Assembly: GCA_002007465.1 (NCBI GenBank)
Contig: LNAC01000038.1
Location: 7,705,528 to 7,769,527, forward strand
Direction: 5' to 3'
Source: Ailurus styani
Lineage: Eukaryota; Chordata; Mammalia; Carnivora; Ailuridae
Length of the DNA: 64,000 bases
In this document: positions 35,901 to 47,419 of the stretch, one piece after another
Numbering within the stretch: the first letter of the stretch is position 1
How the letters are laid out: every line of letters begins with the position of its first letter
Made by a program: the position numbers and the translations under genes
Notes under the pieces: generated by a model
Databases searched by the model: none
What the model was told of the DNA's origin: nothing
The model's input: the letters and a program-made list of their open reading frames with translations, nothing else

Positions 35901-36589
35901 TGAGGTAAAAATTGATGATAATTGCCAAAATTCTAGAACAGGTATTTTGGAAAAATAGTCAAATAAATTAACCCAAAATGAGACATTCATCATATAAAAT
36001 TATTGATAAAGAATACTGATGAAAGCTAAGCAGAGTTTTCATCTGTCTGTGTTATTTGCACTTGAATTGTGTATACCTGTGGAAAAAACGCACTCTTAAA
36101 ATTTAAATTTTCTCTGCATAATTTTTTATTATGTTGAATGAATGAGCATTCATTGTCATTTTAAATAGCACTTTAAAAATCATATTAGATATTCGCATGG
36201 ATTCTTTCAGTCATGACTCCCCTACAGATCCCTGCACACAGTGACGTCTCTATTAATATTTCCCAATGGATAGATGAATGGGTGAATTAAGATTTTCTTT
36301 CTGTTATAAACTTTTCAACTGTTGACTTACTCTACCACAAGTAAATTCCTTTTATATGTGATGTTTAAAGAAAAAATAATCAACTGGAAGCTTTTAGTAC
36401 AAATTATAGCATATGTTATCTCCCCTCTAAGGACCTATCCTTTGGCATGTGCCCAACACATCCCAGTCTCCTGGACACATGGAATTTGGGCTAGCCTGTT
36501 TCAGAGTTAATGGTCACCCCTTCCTCTTTTTGGAAACTTGCTAGTTTTAATCAATATTAATTTTAAAAGATTCAACACACTGAAAAAAT
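32973..36589. other. Unassigned 3.6-kb stretch
   Basis: The longest blank segment of the window. AT-rich, no recognised transposon. Unrecognised plus-strand frames at 34584-34856 (90 codons) and 34962-35204 (80 codons) lack any domain. A TA/TG-rich patch lies near 35405-35470. Confidence 0.5.
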
Positions 36590-36657
36590 TAAATAAAATA
36601 ATTAATACAAAATTAAAAATTAAAAAAATAAAATAAAATGAAGTATAAAAAAAAGAG
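36590..36657. repeat. A-rich low-complexity tract
   Basis: Mostly A with TAAA and TTAAA variants, immediately before a SINE. It probably supplied the A-rich insertion target. Confidence 0.8.
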
Positions 36658-36669
36658 TCAACATTATCT

Positions 36670-36873
36670 CAGAGCACCTTAGTGGCTCAACGTCTGGCTC
36701 GACTTCAGCTCACCTCATGGTCTCAACATCTTGAGATCAGCCGGGAGTGAGGGAGTGAGGCTCCACACTCAGCGGGGAGTCCACTCTCCGCTCTCTCTCT
36801 CTCTTTCTCTCCCCTACTCTGGCCTTCCTATGCCTCTCTCCCTCTGTAAAATATAAAAAATAAATAAAAGGAT
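36670..36873 (+). mobile_element. Can-SINE, diverged
   Basis: The head 'agcaccttagtggctcaacg' and body are diverged, with a (CT)n region and an AAAT tail. A TSD 'tcaacattatct' is exact at 36658-36669 and 36874-36885. Confidence 0.93.
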
Positions 36874-36885
36874 TCAACATTATCT

Positions 36886-37531
36886 TTCTGATGCTAATGA
36901 TTAGTGTTGGTTATGGTGATTAACATTTTTTACTTGAAGTTTGCCTTCTTTGGAAACAAGTGATAGGAGTCCTTTACCTTAGTTCACCATGATTTTCTTT
37001 TGAGCACCACCGTCCATTATCAGTTGTTGTTCATAAACAATGTTAAACTGTTATTCAGCACAGAGAACACACTTCCTAGTGGGTGGATTGGATCGCAACT
37101 GCATTCATTATCTACAGTTCTTGTTGGTGTAGTGGTAAATGTATCTCACAGTTGGATACACAAAATTAAGTCATTTAATGGATTTGTAGTTCAGTTGATT
37201 GAGGTCCACAGGTCTCAGTACACTTCTGGAAGCCATTTTATTTCTTCTGTAATTGTCACTCACGGTCATTTCCACTTGGCTGCTGGTCTGTGACTAGTCA
37301 GAATACAGGGCACTTAAAATGGTATCACAGCTGTGATAAAATGCCATTTAAAGTTACTTTTACACACAGACACACACAGACACACAGCTATGTAACAAAG
37401 AAATGACTTCAGATTATTTTTAAAGTCAACAGTTTCTTTTTTCTGATAGAATTGGCATGTGTCTGCTTATACTAACTATACAACTTCATGTTACTTTCTG
37501 TTTAATGTGCAAAATTAAACATCCCAGATGC

Positions 37532-37564
<33 letters not shown>

Positions 37565-38324
37565 TACTACTTTTAGTAGTATCAGAATTTCAATGTCGAA
37601 ATCAAAAGATTACAACAGCAAAGCTAACTCTGTCAAACAGAACCACTTGCTGCTTTAATATATTAAGGAATCTTGAAGTAGTATGGTCATTTTGATAAAA
37701 GAATTTCACATCTACTTGCATTCTTTAAAAATGTACCTGCATATATTTTTGGATGAACACATCATTTGAGGAAAGAGATCAAATCTTAGGAAAGTGAGTT
37801 TGGCTCAAAATGATGTAGTGTTAATAGTCTAGTTCTGTTAGCAGTTTGCCAGAAAGCAAGGGTTTGTTCTCCATTTTTCAGTGCCAGTAGCTTCCTGATT
37901 CAAAAATCACAAACACAGCATTTCTTTTTTATTTTTTGGATTGACTCTGTGAGGACATTAGCAAATCTCAAATAAATAGCAGTTCTACATTTCAGAGGAG
38001 TTCTGAAAAGCAGGTTGAATCCCAGATGGAGTTCTCAAGCTGGACACTGAAATAAACAGTTTAACAAACACTGTGGAAGTTAAGTGAGAAAACTTACTAA
38101 ATATCAGTTATGCTCAGGATCTTATGTGGAAATGCCTGAGTTAAAAATGAGTTTATGTATATCTGCATATCTATTATCTATGTATCTACATGGATATATA
38201 CATATAGTTATATATGTATGGTTTATATATTTTTCAACATTAAATGAAAGTATTTCCTTAATATTTATAATGAGATAAATAAACAATTAGAGGGCTCCAT
38301 TTTTGGTACTTATGAATCACATTT
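36886..38324. other. Unassigned, with a (GA)n tract
   Basis: No recognised transposon. A 97-codon plus-strand frame at 37000-37293 shows no domain. CACA-rich sequence occurs at about 37361-37386, and a (GA)n run at 37539-37563 follows a 9-base A run. Confidence 0.45.
37539..37563. repeat. (GA)n microsatellite
   Basis: About 12 GA units preceded by poly(A). Confidence 0.95.
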
Positions 38325-38338
38325 AAAAATAAGATATA

Positions 38339-38521
38339 GGGGCGCCTGGGTGGCTCAGCTGGTTAAACAACTGCCTTCAGCTCAGGTCATGATCCTGGGG
38401 TCCTGGGATTGAGCCCCACATCACGGTTCCCTGCTCAGGGGGGAGTCTGTTTCTCCCTCTCCTTCTCCCCCTCCCCTCACTTACATGCACTCTCTCTCTC
38501 TTTCTCAAATAAATAAATTTA
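38339..38521 (+). mobile_element. Can-SINE, full length
   Basis: Head 'ggggcgcctgggtggctcag' is perfect to consensus. A TSD 'aaaaataagatata' is exact at 38325-38338 and 38522-38535. Confidence 0.98.
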
Positions 38522-38535
38522 AAAAATAAGATATA

Positions 38536-39538
38536 AAATTTGCTTCTATGTATCAACAATTTCTAGAATAAAATTTCTATTGCTAGTAATGACGTATCAA
38601 AATACTACACAGAGAGATGATTAATGAATTAAATCATGGGGACACATATATACATATTATAAAACTAATAATAAAGGAAATATTTTAAAAATTTTAGAAT
38701 ATTTTAACATAAATACGTATATCAAAAAACGAGTAGGGAATGAAGTAAGCTTTTGAGGTCCTACGCACAGACAGTTGCTCAGTGGCAGAGTTTTATCTTC
38801 CAGTGTTTGGTTATCATTTCCTTCAATTCTGATGGCTTATTGCTTGGTTTATTAAATATGACCAATTCTTTTCATGATGGCTCCATTTTAGTCAAAGATG
38901 CCATAAGATGATTCCTTAAAAATAAGTTTATTTAGAAAAATTCATCAAAATTGAAGAATCAGATTTAGAAATAAAAATACCTGCCTGAGCAAGATTTGTT
39001 GAAAGAAATGAACCATTAACAAGACATTTATGATATACAGAAACAAGGAATCTTTGGCAGTAAGTTGACAGGAATGAAAGAGCCATATGACATGAGTTCT
39101 TAGAAAAAAGAGATGGTCTGAATCTGAAGATCAAGACTATAGTGATATGACATTAGACATCATGAACAAAACCACAGATAGTTGCAAGAAACTAACATAA
39201 ATGAGCATTGATATTGGGTCACAGTCAATTATAGGAACAGATTTAGAGGGAAGATTCAAGATCATAGGGAAAAAAGCTACATTCGTCAACAAGTCAGGTA
39301 AAATGTCAAAGCAAATACTTGAAGGGTTGATCCATTAATCCAATTATGATAACTAATGTCTTAAGTGAAATGAGGGTGAATTAAGGAAAATTGTAGCACT
39401 CAGATAATGATTTAGCAGTACACAAATCCCTGCATAAGAAGGTATGTGTGGTACAAATAAATTGTTTGATGAAGGTAAGGTGATCAGACACTTAGAGCTA
39501 ATAACTATTAAAAAGGAGCCATTAAAATGTAGCAAAAT
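38536..39538. other. Unassigned sequence
   Basis: No recognised gene or repeat. Confidence 0.45.
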
Positions 39539-39539
39539 T

Positions 39540-39720
39540 GGGATTCCTGGGTGGCTCAATCAGTTGGGCTTCTGCCCTCGGCTCAGGTCCTGATCCCAGA
39601 GATCCTGGGATCCAGGGACTCTGGGATCGAGTCCCACATCAGGTTCCTTGCTCAGCGGAAAGTCTGCTTCTCCCTCTGCCTGCCACTCCCCTGCTTGTGC
39701 TCTCTCTCTCTCTAAAATCA
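39540..39720 (+). mobile_element. Can-SINE without poly(A) tail
   Basis: Head 'gggattcctgggtggctcaa' and body with a local duplication of 'gggatc' pieces (39607-39631). It ends in 'ctctctctctaaaatcatct' without the usual AAATAAA/poly(A). No TSD seen, so its 3' end was lost. Confidence 0.92.
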
Positions 39721-39722
39721 TC

Positions 39723-41124
39723 TATTGAGGCCAGTGTATGGGAAAAAAATACTTTGATTAAATTTAAACAAGGTAATTTTGTCAGGGAATTGATGCTGAA
39801 GATATTTAGGAGTTTTCAGAAATATTTGAACAAACTAAAATACTATTGTAGTGAATTAGACCTGAGCTACAGTGAAAATAACTAGGGATATGATGTTCTT
39901 TAAATATGGAAATAGTCATCCTTGAAGAGGACTTATAGACTCTCAAAAGTTCTGATGTTCTTTCTCTAGAGTTGAAATATTGTAATTTCAACAGGAAAAT
40001 TTGACTGTTTTGGCGTTTTGATTTGATTCTGTCAAATCATTTTGACAGAATATTATTCCATTGCATTTTGAATTAAATTTTAATATATTTTGCATGGAAG
40101 GTAATTTAAATTAAATGTAATGGCTTGAACTACTATAAATCTATTGATCACAGAATATGTATTTTTAGATAAGCAATTGCTGTTAATTTCTAAAGCTCAG
40201 GTACCAGGTTGCCATCTGACTCGTTTTCTTCCACTTTCTTCTTCTATAGTACACATGCCAAAGTCACTCAACCGTCTCTCATTCACATGATATTATTTGT
40301 AAAATTTAAAATGACAATCAGCAATAGGAACAATGTTCATTCTAATGTTTTAGAGTATTAAATTGTTATATAATTATATTTATAGTTATATGTCCATGAA
40401 GATATTCATGTAATAGTCACATTGAATAAACAGATGTCTTAAATAATTTCCATATAGAAATAATGCAAATTATCTCTCAAATCAAATAGAATTGAAGAAC
40501 TCAAACACCTGAATTTTGAGAGCCAATAATATGTGTAAAAATCTGAAGAGAATATATAATGCAATATATAACAGTAGATACATATTGTAGAACAAAACAG
40601 AATATTAAACATATAAATATATACAAATGCCAGAGTTGCGATCTAGCTTGTAGAATATTCAGTATTGTGAAAACGTTCACATTTCCACTTGTAATATTTT
40701 GGATGTTCTGAACCTTCCTAGATGACATATTCATTCTATTTAGTTGATATTTTTTATAAGATTGAGACAAAATTTAAATGATTGGTTTTATTTACTTATT
40801 TTTCACTCATTTCTGTAAGACATGCAAGAAATAGTCCAAACAGTATGCACTGAACTGAAAATTTGTACTTGAAGAAAGACAATGAGTTGTTATAAATATA
40901 TTATTTACACAGTTTGCTAAAGCAAGTTAGTTCTGTTTTTCTTCTAGTGTTGTTTTCAGAGTCTCAGCAGTATTACAGGGGAAAAAAAAAGAATGGAAAC
41001 AAAAATGTTATATATTTGCTACAAAAAAAATAGTTCATGAAAAAATGTTAACACACCAAATAATACAGTATTTATATCTTCAGTATGGGACCTTACTACG
41101 GATTCATTATGTTTCATGAAAAAA
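39723..41124. other. Unassigned AT-rich sequence
   Basis: No recognised gene or repeat. Confidence 0.45.
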
Positions 41125-41139
41125 TTGAATATGCTTTTT

Positions 41140-41251
41140 TTTTTAACCACCATCCACACCCAGCTTGAGGCCTGAGTCCACAACCCTGAGACCAAGACCC
41201 GAGCTGACATCAAGAGTTGGATCTCAACCAACTGAGCCACCTACACTTCCC
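41140..41251 (-). mobile_element. Short tRNA-derived SINE, old subtype
   Basis: Antisense head with 'gcttgaggcctgagtccaca' and 'ccaactgagccacc'. A TSD 'ttgaatatgcttttt' at about 41125-41139 and 41252-41266 confirms a separate insertion. The purine-rich body is lacking, as in the short subtype. Confidence 0.9.
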
Positions 41252-41266
41252 TTGAATATGCTTTTT

Positions 41267-42085
41267 AAAGTCTATTTTTATATTCTTAAAAAAATAATTT
41301 TTATAATTAGGTAAAATCTCTGTGGACAGGATTAAATTAGTATTATCTGTTTTTGTACGGTGTACATATCAAGAATATAGATAAATTATTCAGAGAGATT
41401 ATCAAGACCACTAGTATTTTTAATTTTTTTCCCATTTCTAATTTTGACCCATTGTGTACTTTATTGATAAAACACCACTGAGAAACTAACCCAGCAACAG
41501 GAAATAGAACAGAACCTACAAATATTTTTGTGTCATTATTCCAGAAGAAAATAATCCACTATTCTGAGCAGAGTCAAGAGTCAAGTAAATGTAACACTAT
41601 ATTTTATAGTATATTTCTTTCAGCAAAGCTAGGCATATCTTTGAAAAATCACATCTGAGATGTTTTTAACATTGTACAGATGTTGGCATTAACAAATTTG
41701 ATGTTCACTGTTTATTTAATCATTACTTATATATTCAGTGATGGAAATTTTGGTGTGTTAGTAGCAATTTGTATGGTGTCACGTCATCTAGTTATTTAGC
41801 TGAAAAACCACGTAAATTCAATTCTTCTGCACATCTGTACACTTTATTTCCCATATATAGTATTTGTTGTATCAACTACTTTCCTATGAAAAATTTCTAT
41901 TTATATTCTCATTCATATTTGTGTTGAAGTCATATTTTTGAGATACTAATTCCATGTTTCTGTAGACTGTGAAAAGAAAATTATAAAACGGAGTTAAAAA
42001 GCAATGTTACCATTACGTTTACAGTATTAAAAAGTTTAAAAAGAGATTAACTTGTACATAATATAGCATACAATCAGCATGCAGA
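41267..42085. other. Unassigned sequence
   Basis: No recognised gene or repeat. Confidence 0.45.
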
Positions 42086-42090
42086 GCTTC

Positions 42091-42480
42091 TTTTTTTCTT
42101 TTTTATTTTTTCTAGATTCCAATATAATAAGCTTACAGTGTTTATATTAGTTCTCGATGCACAATACAGTGTTTCAACAAGTCTAAACATTATTCAATGT
42201 TCTTAACACCCTTCCCCTGTCTCACCCATGCCCCCACCCACCTCCCCTCTGGTACCTACCAGTTTGCTCTCTATAATTAAGAGTCTAGGTGTTTGTTTGT
42301 TTGTCTCTTTTTTCTTTGCTCATTTTTTTTCTTAAATTCTACATATGAGTGAAATCATACGGTATTTGTCTATCTCTAACTTATTTTACTTAGCATTATA
42401 CCCCTCTAGATCCATCCATGTTGTTGCAAATGGCAAGATTTCATTCTTTTTTATGGCTGAGTAATATTTCATTGTATATA
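42091..42480 (-). mobile_element. L1 3' end, sense part of a twin-primed copy
   Basis: The low-coordinate poly(T) is the poly(A) tail of a minus-strand L1. The 3' UTR (about 42115-42250, with 'cccaccc' runs) is followed by the distal ORF2 complement, with 'cagatccatccatgttgttg'-like sequence and 'ggctgagtaatatttcattg'. It ends sharply at 42480, where the consensus jumps and reverses. Confidence 0.88.
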
Positions 42481-42720
42481 AGCAAACTGGTGCAGCCACA
42501 TGGAAAACAGTATAGAGGTTCCTCAAAAAATTAAAAATAGAATTACTATATGATCCAGGAATTCCACTACTGGGTATTTACACAAATAATGTGAAAGCAG
42601 AAATTCAAAGGGATACAGGTACCCCTGTGTTCATTGCAGCATAATTTACAATAGCCAAATTATGGAAGCAGCCTAAGTGCCCATTGATACACGAATGTAT
42701 AAAGATGCGGTATGGGTATG
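42481..42720 (+). mobile_element. L1 ORF2 segment, inverted part of the same copy
   Basis: Plus-strand ORF2 sequence 'acatggaaaacagtatagag', 'gatccaggaattccactact' and 'aatagccaaattatggaagc', ending at 'aagatgcggtatgggtatg'. In the L1 consensus this lies immediately 5' of the segment at 42091-42480, but here it is inverted relative to it. The outer end runs into a TATG/TA tract (to 42785). Confidence 0.88.
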
Positions 42721-42785
42721 TATGTGTATGTATGTATATATACATATACACACAAACATATATACACACACATATGTATATATAT
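42721..42785. repeat. TATG/TA/CA-rich microsatellite
   Basis: Alternating purine-pyrimidine repeat at the outer end of the inverted L1 segment. It probably arose from the 'tatatacaca'-like sequence that is native to L1 ORF2 at this point. Confidence 0.85.
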
Positions 42786-43189
42786 GCTTCTTTTTTGAAC
42801 ATTAAAATAGAAAAATCCTCAATTTAATTTAAGTATTAGAGTTTCAAAGTGTTTGCTATGAAGAAAACATGAAAACATATGTTTGTGAAATAGAAAATAC
42901 ATCTGGCTATTAAAATTTAAATGATTTATTAATTATTCCCACCTTAATCCAATTTTCTCCAGTTTTTAAAATTATTTTTATGTCCACAGATAACTGTTCT
43001 GTGGTTTCTGGAAGAGAAGAGATATTGGATTATGATTTAGGAGTTCTGAGCTAGTGTCCTAATATTTCACTAATTAGCTGATTAATTTTGAGCATGTGAA
43101 CATTTCTGTTCCAGATCTTACGAATTGAGATAGCTGATTTCTGAGCTACTTGTTAACTGTGATTCTTGGACACAGCTAGGAAAAATCCT

Positions 43190-43191
<2 letters not shown>

Positions 43192-43226
<35 letters not shown>
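43192..43226. repeat. (GT)n microsatellite
   Basis: About 17 uninterrupted GT units next to a degraded SINE. Confidence 0.97.
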
Positions 43227-43228
<2 letters not shown>

Positions 43229-43255
43229 CCTGTTCCTGAACGCACTTTCTTCCCC

Positions 43256-43424
43256 CCACCCAGAGAGAGTGCAGATGGGGAGGGGCAACAGAGGAGGGAA
43301 AAAAGAATCTTAAGCAGGCTCCATGTCCAGAGTTGAGCTGAACGAGGGGTCAAACTCACGACCTTGAGATCATGACCTGAGCCAAAATCAAGAGTTGGAT
43401 GCTTAACCCAGGTGACCCCTGATC
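43256..43424 (-). mobile_element. Can-SINE, old and degraded
   Basis: A minus-strand body with 'gagatcatgacctgagccaa' and 'caagagttggatgcttaacc'. It lacks part of the head ('gactgagccacc' lost before 'caggtgaccc'). The tail is replaced by pyrimidine-rich sequence. Confidence 0.85.
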
Positions 43425-43689
43425 ACACATATTTTGATTCTATTTGACAAATTTACTCCGTTTGCAATGCAGTATTTTCTATTTATGTGTTAATATATAT
43501 TTGTTGAGTTTGTCTAAGTGGTGCATTTCATGCATTATAGTGTGTATAGTGCAAAGAGTAAGTAAGTTTATGTGAAAAGTCCCAATTAAAATTGAGTGAG
43601 AGAGATAGGAGTCTTGATCCTCTGTATCTTTCCTGTCTCGACTATTGCCAATACTAATCTCACCCAGTCTCATCCACATCTTTAAATAT

Positions 43690-44240
43690 CATCTAAATTC
43701 TGATGATTCTTAAATTTACACTACAAAGACTTCTGTGTTGAACTCTAAACTCAAATGTCTCCACTCAAAAAGACATTTAAAATTGATGGGACTTAAACTG
43801 AACTTCTAATTTCCCCACCAAACCTGCTACATTTTTCAGTCTTCCCACCTTTGGATAACCTTATTCTCTAAGTCTGTCTAGCCAAAACTTATGGTTTTCC
43901 CTCTCTTGTTTTCTTCATACATCCATATCAGACATTTCAAGGAATATCACGAACTCCAATTTACAAATAGCACGTTAAAACAACCATTTCTTACAACCTT
44001 TGCTACCATCCTACTGTACCAGGACATCTCACCAGTGGACTGATAAGATGCTTTCATTCTTAGCTCTTTTCTTCCATCCCTGCCTTATTAGAACCTAGTC
44101 TCAATACTGCAGACACAGTCTAAAAAGCCCAGATCACATCATGTCATTCTGCTTAATACTATTCAGTGACATTTTCTCTCACTCAGATTTAGAGCTCGAG
44201 TATTTATATTGATCTGTAAGGACCTATCATGATTTTCACT
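43690..44240 (+). mobile_element. L2 LINE fragment (ORF2 distal part)
   Basis: Ordered L2 words: 'ctgatgattcttaaatttac', 'gggacttaaactgaacttct', 'ccccaccaaacctgctacat', 'cagatcacatcatgtcattc' and 'cattttctctcactcagatt'. L2 ORF2 encodes a reverse transcriptase, and this is the stretch downstream of the catalytic core. Frames are broken. Confidence 0.75.
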
Positions 44241-44629
44241 TTTTGTGTACGGCTTAGGAAATGCTTTCTCACCTAACATTTATTTTGGTTATTTATTTTG
44301 TTTTATTATTATACCTGGAGTTTATTTTTATGCAATTCTGCAAAGTACAGAACTAATTTTCTTTTCTCCCAAAGAATTAGCCAATTTCCCAACACTACTG
44401 ATTAAATATTATATCTTGTCTCACTGAGTAGTCAAGAAAACTCTGCTGTATGCCAAGTGTTTATATAAACATGGATCTTTGCCTTCCTTCATTTGTCTGT
44501 TCCCTCCTTTACCATTATTACAAGTTTAAAATCACTTCAGCCATGAAATATGTAGTATCTTTTAGGAAGCATCTTTCTTCCTTGCTCAGCTTTGCTGGAG
44601 TTTTCTATACTTCTTAGACATTTCAGAAC

Positions 44630-44709
44630 ATGTCCATTCAATTTCTCAAAAAAAAATTCTACTTGGATTTCGTTGAAAATTGCAGTGAATTTAAAAAGAT
44701 CAGGTTAGT
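44630..44709 (-). mobile_element. Possible L1 ORF2 fragment
   Basis: The phrase 'cttggatttcgttgaaaatt' with 'gcagtgaatttaaaaagatc' resembles antisense L1 ORF2 ('attgggattgcattgaatct' in the consensus). Short, so low confidence. It may continue beyond the SINE at 45082. Confidence 0.4.
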
Positions 44710-44727
44710 AAGAATTTCAATACTTTA

Positions 44728-45063
44728 TTTATTTTTAGAGATTTTATTTATTATTTTTTTAAATTTTTAAATTGTGTTGTTAGTCACCATATAATACATC
44801 ATTAGTTTTTGATGCAGTGTTCCAAGATTCATTGTTTATGTACAACACCCAGTGCTCCATGCAATAAGTGCCTTCCTTAGAGATTTTATTTATTTATTTG
44901 ACAGAGATTGAGAGTACAAGCAGGGAGAGCAGCACACAGAGGGAGAGGGGGAAACAGATTCCCCACTGAGCAGGGAGCCCAATGTGGGACTCCATCCCAA
45001 GACCCTGAGATCATGACCTGAGCCAAAAGCAGCTGCTTAACCAACTGAGCCACCCAGGTCCCC
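44728..45063 (-). mobile_element. Can-SINE split by an L1 3' end
   Basis: Outer TSD 'aagaatttcaatacttta' is exact over 18 bases (44710-44727 and 45064-45081). The SINE tail lies at 44728-44752 and resumes at 44877, with the body and head complement 'gagccacccaggtcccc' to 45063. The interruption is an L1 3' end. Confidence 0.97.
44753..44876 (-). mobile_element. L1 3' UTR end nested in the SINE tail
   Basis: Contains 'gtgttccaagattcattgtt' and 'cagtgctccatgcaataagt', the same 3' UTR as the L1 at 21.2 kb. An inner TSD 'ttagagattttatttatt' is exact over 18 bases (44735-44752 and 44877-44894). Only about 100 bases of L1 plus its A-rich tail were inserted. Confidence 0.95.
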
Positions 45064-45224
45064 AAGAATTTCAATACTTTAAATGCCATTTTACTTTAGC
45101 CAAGAATATAAGGGAGATTTTTCTAGAATGTTATTTTTTTTAATGCAGTTTGTATATGATATTATGATGCTATTATGAAAACCGTTGTAGAGGTCTCCCT
45201 TTCTTAATTTCCTATAGCAGCATT

Positions 45225-45490
45225 TATAAGTTAGGGATTTTATGGACTTAGCACAGCATTGTGATTATAGATAATATTGTGTGATAGACTTGAAAGTTGC
45301 TAAGTGAGTAGATCTTAAATGTTCTTACCACAGAAAAATAAATCATAATTATGTGACACAATGGAAGTGTTTGGTAACAGCATGATGATAATTGCTTTGT
45401 AATATATAAATATATCAAATCAACACTTTGTGCATCTTAAACTTCCATACTACTGTATGTCAGTTATATCTCAATAAAACTGGGGAAAAA
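45225..45490 (+). mobile_element. L1 3' UTR, old (L1MA/L1MB type)
   Basis: Plus-strand order is 'gacttgaaagttgctaagtg', 'agtagatcttaaatgttctt', 'taattgctttgtaatatata', and the terminal 'gtcagttatatctcaataaa' with the AATAAA polyadenylation signal of L1. Confidence 0.85.
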
Positions 45491-46627
45491 TTTGGTTACT
45501 TTTCCTTTCTCCTTTTTTCGCAGGAGTTACTATATTTGCATCTGCTTTCTGAAAGACCTGACCAACAAAATAATACATTAACATAAACTCTAATGACAAT
45601 TTCCATTTTTAGTATACCCTCAACAATTTTGTGTATGATGAGAATTATATTTTCATGGGTATTTGACAAATATTGTTAAGACAGTACTTATCTCTGTATA
45701 AAAATTCTTAACAATTGATTCAAGTTCTTATTTTGATGAGAAAGCCTTTGGGTGTTTAATTTCTTAAATTAACTTCATATAGATATATATGAATATATAT
45801 TTAGAGGTATAGTGATTTTATCTAAACTTGATCATAAAATTATTTATAATTTGCTTGTATTATTTTAATTACTGAATCACTCATAATTTCTTCCATTTTT
45901 AGCTCTACTATTTGATTTTTTAAAGTTTATACATTTTTTTGGTTTTCTTAATAGTATTTTAATAACTTGATTTATATTTAAAAGATGTTTCCATTTACTT
46001 ATTAGTCTTATTTTTCATGGATGTTGTTTTAACATTATTTCTCTTACTGATTATTGAAAAATCAAGCTCAAAATGTGAAGGTGGTAGAGAGAAAGAATTA
46101 GGGGGAAAAGGGAACAGAAGCTATTCTTCAATGTCACTAAGATTCTCTCTCTACTCTGATCTCTCTCCTTCTTTCTCCTGTGTCCAACATTTATCAAAGT
46201 CTCCTCTGTCTGTTACTTTATCATTTTCTGACAGAGACAGTTTAATCATCCCAATGTTGTAATATTCAAATGAGATTGAGAGACTTATTCTTGCTAGAAT
46301 ATTATATAATCTCAGATTAGGATGTTAATTATGTAGGTTTAAATTGTCTGGCCATCTATGTGTCAATACCCACAGGCTGAATAAAATCAAATGACTGTGA
46401 TCAAATGTTTTAGTAAATCTCCTTTTTGTATTACAACATCTGCTCTCCATGTCTTCCTAACAGAATTTTGGCTAGTCATATTGACTCCCAAAATAAATAT
46501 TAGCTACATGTGGCCGTGTGTCTAAATTCTTTCTATTGAGATATAAATTGAAGTTTTGTATGGCAGGTTCCAGGAACTTTCCTGAATTAATTGCTCCTGT
46601 GTACCCCTGCTGCCGTTGTTTGTTTGT
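45491..46627. other. Unassigned AT-rich sequence
   Basis: No recognised gene or repeat. The 81-codon frame at 46017-46262 has no domain. Confidence 0.45.
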
Positions 46628-46635
46628 TCTTGTTA

Positions 46636-47411
46636 TTGTTCTTCCTCCTCCTCCTCCTTCTTCTCCTCCTCCTCCTTCTCCTGGTCCTCCTCCTCCTCGT
46701 CCTCCTCGTCCTCCTCCTCCTCTTCTCCCCATCCTCCCCCCTCCTCCCCCTCCTATCCCCTCCTCCCTCCTACTCCCTCGTCCCCCTTCTCCCTCCTCCT
46801 CCTCCCCTTCTCCTCCCTCCTTCTCNNNNNNNNNNNNNNNNNNNNNNNNNNNNNNNNNNNNNNNNNNNNNNNNNNNNNNNNNNNNNNNNNNNNNNNNNNN
46901 NNNNNNNNNNNNNNNNNNNNNNNNNNNNNNNNNNNNNNNNNNNNNNNNNNNNNNNNNNNNNNNNNNNNNNNNNNNNNNNNNNNNNNNNNNNNNNNNNNNN
47001 NNNNNNNNNNNNNNNNNNNNNNNNNNNNNNNNNNNNNNNNNNNNNNNNNNNNNNNNNNNNNNNNNNNNNNNNNNNNNNNNNNNNNNNNNNNNNNNNNNNN
47101 NNNNNNNNNNNNNNNNNNNNNNNNNNNNNNNNNNNNNNNNNNCCTCCTCCTCCTCCTTCTTCTTCTTCTTCTTCTTCTTCTTCTTCTTCTTCCTCCTCCT
47201 CCTTCTTCTTCTTCTTCTTCTTCTTCTTCTTCTTCTTCCTTCTCCTTCTTCTCCTTCCTCCTCCTCCTCCTTCTTCTTTTTCTTCCTCTTCCTCTTCTTC
47301 TTTTTCTTCTTCTTCTTCTTCTCCTTCTTCTTCTCCTTCTTCTTCTTCTTCTTCTTCTTCTTCTTCTTCTTCTTCTTCTTCTTCTTCTTCTTCTTCTTCC
47401 TTCTTCTTCAC
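46636..47411. repeat. Pyrimidine tract (CCT)n/(CTT)n with gap
   Basis: The left part (46636-46825) is C-rich CCT/CTC repeats, and the right part (47143-47411) is mostly CTT. Its purine strand has GGA and GAA runs able to form triplex or quadruplex-type structures. Long open frames across it in several frames are low-complexity artefacts. Confidence 0.95.
46826..47142. other. Assembly gap, 317 Ns
   Basis: Runs of N inside the pyrimidine tract. The true repeat length is unknown. Confidence 1.
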
Positions 47412-47419
47412 ATTCACAA

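Noticed and set aside
37000..37293. 97-codon frame as a possible gene
   Set aside because: No domain, no homologue recognised, no splice or promoter logic. Kept only as a remark in the blank region.
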